In this document: in pieces, positions 1 to 6,532 of the stretch
How positions within the stretch are numbered: position 1 is the first letter of the stretch
Layout: every line of letters starts with the position of its first letter
Assembly: GCA_009774055.1 (NCBI GenBank)
Contig: VSNB01000136.1
Span: 1-8,850, forward strand
Source: Clostridiales bacterium
GTDB lineage: Bacteria; Bacillota; Clostridia; Oscillospirales; Oscillospiraceae
Length of the DNA stretch: 8,850 bases
Reading direction: 5' to 3'
The notes under the pieces: model-generated
Database searches by the model: none
Told to the model about the DNA's origin: nothing
The model's input: the letters and a program-made list of their open reading frames with translations, nothing else
Made by a program: the position numbers and the translations under genes

Positions 1-450
1 CCCCAGGAGCCCGCCGGCCCCGCCCCCGAGCCCAAGGCGGCCAGCAAATACGTGCTGACCTACCAGGGCTGCGCCCTGCCCGCCAACGCGGACTTCGCGC
101 CCCTGCTGGCCTACCTGGGAGAGCCGGCCAGCTACTTTGAGGCCGAGAGCTGCGCCTTTGAGGGCCTGGACAAGACCTATACTTATGACGCGGTGGAGAT
201 CGTCACCTACCCCGATGGGGACGTGGACCGCATTTCCACCGTCCGCATCCTTACCGACGCCGTCTCCACCCCTGAGGGCGTCACCATCGGCTCCACCCCC
301 GAGGACGTCACCGCCGCCTACGGCGAGGAGTACGACACCATCGGCCAGCAGTACGCCTACGAGGACGGCGACTGCCTGCTGTCCGTCCTCTTCCAGGACG
401 GCAAGGCCATTTCCGTGGAGTACACCGCCCTCAACGACATGCTGGGATAA
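1..450 (+). CDS. C-terminal part of a probable exported protein/lipoprotein (5' end outside window)
   Basis: The frame is open from base 1 and gives 149 residues before a TAA stop; the true start lies upstream. The first ~16 residues are rich in Pro, Ala and Glu and look like a flexible linker. After it comes a compact domain starting YVLTYQG (residues 17-23). The domain seems to have two related halves: LGEPASYFEAES...YTYDAVEIVTYPDG (about 39-73) and IGSTPEDVTAAYGEEYD...YAYEDGDCLLSVLFQDGKAISVEY (about 96-141). The second half has the 'G.s.edV...yG / y.y / l.f.f.dGkv..i.Y' rhythm found in small secreted BamE/BLIP-like folds. Clostridial proteins of this style are usually lipoproteins with a Pro-rich linker, but the signal peptide is not visible here, so export is inference. 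No enzymatic motif is seen and the function is unknown. An internal GTG at 52 is in frame but is unlikely to be the start, because coding sequence continues upstream of it. Confidence 0.8.
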   Translation, partial: PQEPAGPAPEPKAASKYVLTYQGCALPANADFAPLLAYLGEPASYFEAESCAFEGLDKTYTYDAVEIVTYPDGDVDRISTVRILTDAVSTPEGVTIGSTPEDVTAAYGEEYDTIGQQYAYEDGDCLLSVLFQDGKAISVEYTALNDMLG

Positions 451-468
451 AACGCCCGGAACAAAAGC

Positions 469-504
469 TCTGCCGCCTGGAAATCAGGCGGCAGATTCTT
501 TTTT
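469..504 (+). terminator. Rho-independent terminator of the upstream gene
   Basis: An 11-bp perfect GC-rich stem (469-479 paired with 485-495, core CTGCCGCCTG/CAGGCGGCAG) has a 5-base loop (GAAAT) and is followed by a T-rich tail, TTCTTTTTT, at 496-504. It begins 19 bases after the TAA of the first gene. It separates that gene from the promoter at 520-548, so the next gene is transcribed independently. Confidence 0.93.
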
Positions 505-519
505 CTAGCGGAAATTCTC

Positions 520-548
520 TTGCGCATCCCGCGAACTTAGTGCATAAT
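520..548 (+). promoter_or_regulatory. Predicted sigma-A-type promoter for the 1601-residue protein gene
   Basis: A -35-like TTGCGC (520-525) and a -10-like CATAAT (543-548) are separated by exactly 17 bases, in an AT-richer pocket between the terminator and the next gene. Transcription would begin near 555, leaving a leader of roughly 35 bases. The RBS AAAGGAGGA (576-584) sits 7 bases before the ATG at 592. Each hexamer matches the consensus at four or five of six positions. I see no clear operator or riboswitch; the leader is too short for most riboswitches. Confidence 0.65.
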
Positions 549-591
549 ATAGACGACGCACCCGAACCAATCTACAAAGGAGGACCCCTCC

Positions 592-3500
592 ATGAATAAA
601 AAAAGAATCCGCCAGATGACGGGGGCGCTGCTGCGGCGCGTCACCACCCAGCCTGCGGCCCGCTGCCTGGCTCCCTACCGGACCCTGCTGCGGGAGCTGC
701 TGGAGGAGCAGAATTACCTCCAGCGGTTCGTCCCCCTGTTCGACGGCCGGCGCATCCTGTGCGCCGACGCCCTCTCCCTGTGCCGGGAGGAGCTGAACCG
801 GCTGTCCCCGGAGCCGGAGGAGGGCTGGATTCCCTTTGCCTACGACTTCGCCCGGAAGTCCATGTTTCCCGAGGAGGGCTTCCTCCCCCGACAGGAAGCC
901 CACGGCGCGGGGGCGGTCTTCTTCCTCTCCCTCCTCCAGGTCCTTTTTGACGCCGAGCGGGCCATGCTGCCCCCGGACCCCATGTGGGACCTGGCGCTGC
1001 TGGAGGAGGACGAGCTGGCCGGCAGCGCCCACCAGGACAGCTACCGCCTCTTCCTCCGCGCCTACCGCCGGGAGTACGTCTATGAAATGATGCGCCTGGG
1101 CCTGGAGGCCACCCCCTGGCGGACCCTGGAGCACATCGCCGGGGTCCACCACGTGGCCGTCAGCGCGGCCCGGGACTTGAAGCGGGCGGGAGTGCCCATC
1201 GATCTGCCCCTGGTGTCCGCCAGCGCGGCGGGACATGATATCGGCAAGTTCGGCTGCCGCCCCGGGGAACGGGTGCCCTATCTCCACTACTATTATACCG
1301 ATCTCTGGTTCCTTCGCCGCCACATGGAGGACGTGGGCTACGTAGCCGCCAACCACTCTGTCTGGGACCTGGAGCTGGACTATCTGTCCGCCGAGAGCCT
1401 GGCCCTCATCTACGCCGACTTCCGGGTGAAGCAGGACCGGGGCCCCGACGGCCGGGAGATCACCAGGATCTCTACCCTGGCGGAGGCCTTCGACGTCATC
1501 CTGAGCAAGCTGGACAACGTCACCAATGAAAAGCGCATCCGCTATACCTTCGTCTACGCCAAGCTCCGGGATTTCGAGCGGTACATGGAGAGTCTGGGGG
1601 TGGATACCACCCTCTCCGGACGGGCCGCCGCCCCCGTCCCCCAGCCGGACGCCGCCCTCATGGACCCGCCCCAGGCGGTGGAGGCCCTCCGGATGCTGGG
1701 CGTGGAGCACAACCTGGCCCTTATGGGCCGCCTCACCGGCCAGCGGACCTTCGCCAGTCTCCTGGAGCAGGCCCGGGGCGAAACCGACTGGCGGCGGCTC
1801 CGGGCCTATCTGGGGGTGTTCGAGTCCTACTCCGTCTACCTCAGCCGGCCCCAGAAGATCCAGACCCTGTCCTTCCTCTACGAGCTTCTGATGCATCGTG
1901 AGGGGGATATCCGGCGGCAGGCCGCCGCCCTCATGGGGGAGATCATCGCCTGGTTCCATGCGGGCTACGCCAAGGAATCCCCCGCCGACGCCCCCCCCGA
2001 CGGCCGGGATACCGCCGATCTGGACCAGTGGCGGCTGTATCTGGCGAAGCTCATCCGCCCGGACCGGAAGCTCATGGCCCAGCATCGCCGGTGGATCAGC
2101 TTCACGCTGAAAATGGTGGTCAATTCCCTGCTGGACAAGTGCGCCCCGGACCGCCGGGACCTGTTCCTCCAGGAGTTTTTGCGCTACTACCGCCGGCCGG
2201 AGCGGCTGGAGGACGAGACGGCCTTCCAGCTGCTGGAGACAGCCACAGCCCTGCCGGTGGAGGTGCTGGCGGACTGCCAGCGGTACGACCTGCTCTCCTT
2301 CGCCCAGGCCCTCTCCTCCCGGAAGGACTTGGCGGTGCGCACGGCGGCGGCGCTGCTGCTGGACTACCTGCGCCCCGCCATCGCCACCCAGGATGTGCTC
2401 CTCAACGCCCTGCGGGAGATCGACTGCCGGGACTGCCGGTCCCTGGCGCTGCTGCGGGACCGGATCACGGGGGAGCTGATGGGCCGGACCGGCCCTCTGT
2501 CCCTGCCCCGGGAGGCGGTGTCGGAGATATTCCTGGACAATCTGAAAACCGCCACCCCCTGGATCGTCAAGGAGGTCAACATCCGGCTGCTGACCCAGCT
2601 GGCCCAGGGCGGAGGCGGAAGCCTGCTCCACATCGCAACCCATCTGACCAACCTGGTGAAGGTCAGCGACCGGGTCACCGTCCGCCACGCGGCGGGCGCC
2701 GCCCTGCTGTCTGCTGCCCCCCTGCTGTCGGCGGAGGAGCGCAACGAGGTGGCAGTGGAGCTGTGCCGGGGCCTGGAGATCGGGCAGCAGGAATTCGCCA
2801 AGTACATTCCCGGCTATCTGGGCCGGTTCTGCCTGTGGCTGCCGCCGGTGCAGCTGGAGGAGATCCTCTCGGAGCTGGACAGCTCCCTGTGTTCCTCCAA
2901 TACCCGGGTGGCTGCCGCCGCCCTGGATACCGTGGGGGTGGTCTATGAGGAGTACGACACCTACCGCATTCGCTTCCCGGAGGCCGACGAGGTCTACCGC
3001 CGCCGCCGGGAGCGTCTGCTGGGGATGCTCCTCAAGGGTCTGGCCGGCTTCCGCTCCCAGGTGCGGCAGGAGGCGCTGTTCATCCTGGGCCGCCGGGTGT
3101 TCGGCTCGGAGGTCCTGGGCCGCCACGAGAAGCGGCGGGCCTTCCTGCTGACCATGAAGAAGCTCCTGTCCCTGCTCCGGGAGGACCAGGGGGACGAGCT
3201 GACCTTCTACTACCGCGCCGCCATGCTGGGGCGTCTCTACCGCTTCCTTACGGAGCAGGAGATCCTCCACGGGGGCTTCCACTTTGAGGAGCCCCGGCCC
3301 ATCGCCTTCTTCCCCGGCACCTTCGACCCCTTTACCCTGTCCCACAAGGGCATCGTCCGGGCCATCCGGGACCTGGGGTACGAGGTGCTGCTGGCCATCG
3401 ACGAGTTCTCCTGGTCCAAGAAGACCCAGCCCCACCGCATCCGCCGCCGCCTGGCGGCTATCTCCACGGCGGACGAGTTCCACGTGGACATCTTCCCCGA

Positions 3501-5397
3501 GGACTTCCCCGTGAACATCGCCAACCCCGCCAATCTTGCGGCCCTCCGCGCCGCCTTCCCGGGGCGGCAGGTGGCTATTGTGGCGGGCAGCGACGTGGTG
3601 GCCGGGGCCTCCTCCTACCGGAAGGCCCCCGAGGAGAACTCCATCCACACCTTCGACCATATCATCTTCCGCCGGGACCAGGGTGGGCGGGACCGCCACG
3701 ACTACAGCGCCATCACCGGCCATGTGACCGAGCTGAAGCTGCCCACCCACCTGGAGGAGATCAGCTCCACCCGCATCCGGGAGGCCATCGACCAGGGACG
3801 GGACATCGCCAACCTCATCGACCCCGTGGCCCAGGAATTCATCTACCGCCACGGCCTCTACCTCCGGGAGCCTCAGGACAAGCCGGTGCTGCGCCTGGAC
3901 GAACTCCAATTCCAGCAGGCGGCGGAGCTGACAGCGGAGATCGAGGACGCCCTCCGGACCGGGGTCCTTGCCGCCCACCCGGACCCCGGCGGGCTGTGCG
4001 GAACCCTCCGCAGGATGGGGGACCGGCTGTGCGTTCTGCGCCGGGGAGAGACGGCCCTGGGCTTCGCCAGCTTCCGGTGCCTGGAATCCCAGCAGCTGTT
4101 CTCCCGCCTGGGCAGCGCCCAGCTGTCCGCCTTCGTCCGCCAGGAAACCGGGGGCCGCGCGCTGGTCATCAGCGGCATCTTCGTCCCCAAGGGCCCCGCC
4201 CAGCTGGATCTGTGCCAGCTGCTGCTCACCGAGGTCCTGACCCTGGCCCTGCGGCAGGAGTACACCTTCGCCCTCTGCTGCCCCCTTGAGGCCATTTCGC
4301 CCGCTGTCCGGGAGATCCTGGACCTCCAGGGCTTCATCCCCGCTCCCCTGACGGACCGGGGGCATGAACTGCTTACCGTGGACATGCGCCGGCCCATCGT
4401 CCTCACCCGGAACATTGAAACCTCCATCAAAGCCCCCCTCAACGCCAACCCTAGGGTGCTGAGCGCCGTCTCCCTGGCCCACCGCCGCCTGCAGAAGGCG
4501 CTGACGGAGATGTACCCGGGCTGCCTGGTGCTGTCCATGTCGGCGGGGGTGGTGTACCAGCGGCTGCTGCGGCGGATCGCCGCCTGCAACGGCGTGCCCC
4601 CCCGGCCTGTGGAGCCCCGGACCCTGGGGGAGTGCATCTGTGTGCCCTTCGGCAAGATCCTCCGGGGGGTGGCGGTGCCCAACACCGTTACCAAGACCCT
4701 CCACACCGACAAGGTCTACCAGCCGGATCTGTCCTCCTACGCCGTGGAGGCTTACCCCAACTACTCCTCCCTGGCCGACCAGGTGCGGACCATCCACGCC
4801 TTTGACAGGCCGGTGATCCTGGTGGACGACATGCTCCATGACGGCAAGCGCATCCGGGCCATCGCCCCCCTGCTGGCCGAAGCCGGCGCCCCGGTGCGCC
4901 AGGTGCTGGTGGGCTATCTCACCGGCATGGGCCGGGATACCATGGAGCAGCTGGGCTACCCGGTGGACAGCGTGTACTACCTGCCCAACCTGCGGCTGCG
5001 GTTCGTGGAGTCCACCCTGTACCCCTTCATCGGCGGCGACACGGTTCGCCGTCCGGAGCCTATGGCCGGGGGCCTCCATCCGGCGGTGAACCGGATCTTC
5101 CCCTATGCCGCCCCGGACCTCAGCGAGGACTGCGCCGACGGCTCTACCTACCACCTCAGCCTGTGCTGTCTGGAGAACGCCCGGGACATCCTCCTCACCC
5201 TGGAAACGGAGTACCGCGCCCTCTACGCCCGGAACCTGACCCTCAGCCGCCTGGGGGAGGCGGTGATCCTGCCCCTATGTCCGGACAAGGGCGGATGCAT
5301 GTCCTACGACCTGAACCGCAGCGCCTCCACCTATCTGGACAACGACATTGAAATGCTCAAGCGTCTGCAGGCCAACTTTAAAATTGTAATAGGATGA
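592..5397 (+). CDS. Giant multidomain nucleotide-metabolism-type fusion: HD / helical repeats / NadD-like / GNAT-like / PRTase-like
   Basis: A 1601-residue, probably cytosolic protein with no signal peptide or clear membrane segment. Residues 1-175 are unassigned. An HD domain (about 176-330) has H181, the H215-D216 pair in GHDIGKFG, H244, H255 and D276. Residues 330-895 are Leu/Ala/Arg-rich and helical, like HEAT/ARM repeats. A nucleotidylyltransferase resembling NadD covers about 900-1095: FFPGTFDPFTLSHKG (906-920), GSD (999-1001), ISSTRIR (1057-1063) and the family ending YRHGLY (1085-1090). A GNAT-like fold is likely at about 1100-1255 but lacks the usual acetyl-CoA loop. A type I PRTase-like domain (about 1270-1500) carries VILVDDMLHDGKR (1408-1420), with the acidic pair D1412-D1413. 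The ~100-residue tail is unassigned. NadD is normally about 200 residues, so this is a large fusion. In Firmicutes NadD is often encoded beside YqeK, an HD-family phosphohydrolase. The combination suggests nucleotide or NAD-type cofactor chemistry; substrate and activity are unknown. The start is supported by AAAGGAGGA 7 bases upstream. The gene has its own promoter and overlaps the next gene by 4 bases. Confidence 0.93.
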   Translation: MNKKRIRQMTGALLRRVTTQPAARCLAPYRTLLRELLEEQNYLQRFVPLFDGRRILCADALSLCREELNRLSPEPEEGWIPFAYDFARKSMFPEEGFLPRQEAHGAGAVFFLSLLQVLFDAERAMLPPDPMWDLALLEEDELAGSAHQDSYRLFLRAYRREYVYEMMRLGLEATPWRTLEHIAGVHHVAVSAARDLKRAGVPIDLPLVSASAAGHDIGKFGCRPGERVPYLHYYYTDLWFLRRHMEDVGYVAANHSVWDLELDYLSAESLALIYADFRVKQDRGPDGREITRISTLAEAFDVILSKLDNVTNEKRIRYTFVYAKLRDFERYMESLGVDTTLSGRAAAPVPQPDAALMDPPQAVEALRMLGVEHNLALMGRLTGQRTFASLLEQARGETDWRRLRAYLGVFESYSVYLSRPQKIQTLSFLYELLMHREGDIRRQAAALMGEIIAWFHAGYAKESPADAPPDGRDTADLDQWRLYLAKLIRPDRKLMAQHRRWISFTLKMVVNSLLDKCAPDRRDLFLQEFLRYYRRPERLEDETAFQLLETATALPVEVLADCQRYDLLSFAQALSSRKDLAVRTAAALLLDYLRPAIATQDVLLNALREIDCRDCRSLALLRDRITGELMGRTGPLSLPREAVSEIFLDNLKTATPWIVKEVNIRLLTQLAQGGGGSLLHIATHLTNLVKVSDRVTVRHAAGAALLSAAPLLSAEERNEVAVELCRGLEIGQQEFAKYIPGYLGRFCLWLPPVQLEEILSELDSSLCSSNTRVAAAALDTVGVVYEEYDTYRIRFPEADEVYRRRRERLLGMLLKGLAGFRSQVRQEALFILGRRVFGSEVLGRHEKRRAFLLTMKKLLSLLREDQGDELTFYYRAAMLGRLYRFLTEQEILHGGFHFEEPRPIAFFPGTFDPFTLSHKGIVRAIRDLGYEVLLAIDEFSWSKKTQPHRIRRRLAAISTADEFHVDIFPEDFPVNIANPANLAALRAAFPGRQVAIVAGSDVVAGASSYRKAPEENSIHTFDHIIFRRDQGGRDRHDYSAITGHVTELKLPTHLEEISSTRIREAIDQGRDIANLIDPVAQEFIYRHGLYLREPQDKPVLRLDELQFQQAAELTAEIEDALRTGVLAAHPDPGGLCGTLRRMGDRLCVLRRGETALGFASFRCLESQQLFSRLGSAQLSAFVRQETGGRALVISGIFVPKGPAQLDLCQLLLTEVLTLALRQEYTFALCCPLEAISPAVREILDLQGFIPAPLTDRGHELLTVDMRRPIVLTRNIETSIKAPLNANPRVLSAVSLAHRRLQKALTEMYPGCLVLSMSAGVVYQRLLRRIAACNGVPPRPVEPRTLGECICVPFGKILRGVAVPNTVTKTLHTDKVYQPDLSSYAVEAYPNYSSLADQVRTIHAFDRPVILVDDMLHDGKRIRAIAPLLAEAGAPVRQVLVGYLTGMGRDTMEQLGYPVDSVYYLPNLRLRFVESTLYPFIGGDTVRRPEPMAGGLHPAVNRIFPYAAPDLSEDCADGSTYHLSLCCLENARDILLTLETEYRALYARNLTLSRLGEAVILPLCPDKGGCMSYDLNRSASTYLDNDIEMLKRLQANFKIVIG

Positions 5398-6401
5398 CGA
5401 AAATGGACTACGATCTGTATAATACCCGCGAAATATCCGCTTTTCCCCCTTTTCCCGCCGCGCCCCTGACCGGCACGCCGCCCCGGAAGGACCGTTTCCG
5501 TGTCCACCTCCTGGCCCTGGGGGACGTGGGCAGCACGCTGGCTATGGGACTGCGCCTGCTGGGGGGAGACGTGATCTCCGCCCTGGGCATCTGCGACCTG
5601 CGGGAGGGGGTGCTCCAGCGGTGGGAGTTTGAGCTGAACCAGATCAACATCCCCGGTGAGGGGCGATTCCCCCCGGTAGAAATTGTCGATATGGATCACA
5701 TTCTGGACTGCGACGTATTCCTCTTCTGCGCCTCCCGCTTCGTCCCCGACACGGCGGTGAAGAGCGGCGACGTGCGCATGGCCCAGTATGCGCTCAACCG
5801 TCCCCTGGTGGCCGGTTACGCCCGCATGGCCCGAAAGAAGGGCTTCCAGGGCATGTTCTGCGTGGTCAGCGACCCGGTGGACCAGCTCTGCCGCGCCGCA
5901 TTGACGGAGAGCAATCGGGACGAGGCCGGCCAGCCGGACGGGAAGGGGCTCCGCCCCGGCCAGATCCGTGGCTTCGGCCTTGGGGTGATGAATGCCCGGG
6001 CTATGTACTTCGCCCAAAAGGACCCCCGCTTCGCCTCCTACCTCACCGAGGGCCGGGCCTTCGGCCCCCACGGCGAGGGGCTGATCATCGCCAACTCCAT
6101 TGCCCGCTACGACGACAAGCTGTCCCGGGAGCTGACGGAGCTCACCAAGGGGGCCAACCTGCAGATGCGGGCGTGGGGCTACAAGCCCTACGCGGCGCCC
6201 GCCCTGTCCTCCGGGGCGCTGTCCCTGCTGGCCTGTCTGCGGGGGGAGTGGCAGTACTCCTCGGTTTTCCTGGACGGGATCTATTTCGGCGTGAGGAACC
6301 GTCTGACGCCGGACGGCTGCGAGGTGGAACAGCTGGACATCCCCGGGCCTCTGGCGGAGCGGATTCGGGAGACGGCGGCGCTGCTGAAGGGGATCGAGTG
6401 A
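5394..6401 (+). CDS. Lactate/malate dehydrogenase-like NAD-binding protein, translationally coupled
   Basis: A 335-residue protein, close to the usual LDH/MDH length (~310-330) with an N-terminal extension of about 35 residues. The Rossmann nucleotide-binding segment is VHLLALGDVGSTLAMGL (37-53), with D68 at the end of strand 2 (ICDLR), where NAD-specific enzymes keep an acidic residue. LDH-like landmarks remain: GDVRMAQ with R128, SDPVDQL (159-165) in place of the canonical NPVD, NAR with R202 where LDH has its substrate-binding Arg, and GPHGEG with H226 at the catalytic His position. Overall similarity to classical LDH looks weak, so the substrate may not be lactate or malate. The start ATG (5394) overlaps the previous TGA as ATGA, the usual sign of translational coupling. 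ATG 5403 has AGGA 8 bases upstream and is an alternative start. Coupling implies a function shared with, or stoichiometric to, the giant protein. The TGA overlaps a further ATG as TGATG. Confidence 0.88.
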   Translation: MTKMDYDLYNTREISAFPPFPAAPLTGTPPRKDRFRVHLLALGDVGSTLAMGLRLLGGDVISALGICDLREGVLQRWEFELNQINIPGEGRFPPVEIVDMDHILDCDVFLFCASRFVPDTAVKSGDVRMAQYALNRPLVAGYARMARKKGFQGMFCVVSDPVDQLCRAALTESNRDEAGQPDGKGLRPGQIRGFGLGVMNARAMYFAQKDPRFASYLTEGRAFGPHGEGLIIANSIARYDDKLSRELTELTKGANLQMRAWGYKPYAAPALSSGALSLLACLRGEWQYSSVFLDGIYFGVRNRLTPDGCEVEQLDIPGPLAERIRETAALLKGIE

Positions 6402-6532
6402 TGTGCGCAGCCCGCTCCGAGGCAATAAAATGGGAAGTTGAAACGGACGTCGGGCGGTACCGCGTATACCGGGCGGTCCTGGAGAAACAAATACAGACAG
6501 TTGAGAAATTTTCCGGCGAGGTATGGACATGA
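6401..6532 (+). CDS. Possible 43-residue small ORF in the junction (doubtful)
   Basis: An ATG at 6401 overlaps the preceding TGA (TGATG), and the frame runs 43 codons to a TGA at 6530-6532, which overlaps the downstream ATG at 6529 as ATGA. The predicted peptide is charged and hydrophilic (Glu, Lys and Arg with several Val), with no signal peptide, membrane segment or motif I recognise. Codons such as ATA, GTA, CAA and GTT are frequent here and rare in the neighbours, which argues for non-coding or recently acquired sequence. There is no clear RBS for the ATG at 6401. Overlap at both ends is what a coupled small gene would show but can arise by chance. The alternative is an untranslated leader for the DUF1905 gene. 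Confidence 0.2.
   Translation: MCAARSEAIKWEVETDVGRYRVYRAVLEKQIQTVEKFSGEVWT
6451..6477 (+). repeat. Short direct repeat with embedded imperfect dyad in the junction
   Basis: CGGGCGGT occurs at 6451-6458 and again at 6470-6477, a 19-base period. Between them CGGTA (6455-6459) can pair with TACCG (6467-6471) around a 7-base loop. There is no T tract after it, so it is not a terminator. It could be an operator-like element for the downstream cluster or chance in GC-rich sequence. Confidence 0.2.
6518..6521 (+). promoter_or_regulatory. RBS that decides the start of the DUF1905 gene
   Basis: GAGG (within GCGAGG) lies 7 bases before the ATG at 6529 but only 1 base before the in-frame ATG at 6523. 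Normal Shine-Dalgarno spacing therefore favours 6529. Confidence 0.55.

Noticed and set aside
2028..2948. A 306-codon + strand frame inside the giant gene
   Set aside because: Gly/Pro/Ala-rich out-of-frame reading typical of high-GC coding sequence; no RBS or motif.
3301..3876. Calling this segment a separate nadD gene
   Set aside because: It is in frame within one 1601-codon reading frame with no stop, no RBS and no start context at its boundary; it is a domain, not a gene.
505..5154. A 1549-codon open frame on the minus strand opposite the giant gene
   Set aside because: It starts at a GTG with no RBS, and the translation is a His/Gln/Gly/Val/Leu-rich shadow of GC-rich codons (CTG/CAG, GCC/GGC, GTG/CAC) with no domain. 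It also reads through the terminator and promoter of the + strand. The + frame has several real motifs, so this is a GC-composition artefact despite its striking length.
5394..6401. Naming the gene ldh or mdh
   Set aside because: The fold and several catalytic positions fit, but NPVD is changed to DPVD, the glycine motif is incomplete and the N-terminus is extended, so substrate assignment is not supported.
6438..6470. Possible promoter for the downstream cluster (TTGAAA at 6438-6443 with TATACC at 6465-6470)
   Set aside because: The spacing is 21 bases and the -10 is poor. I could not find a better pair in the junction, so I do not annotate a promoter.
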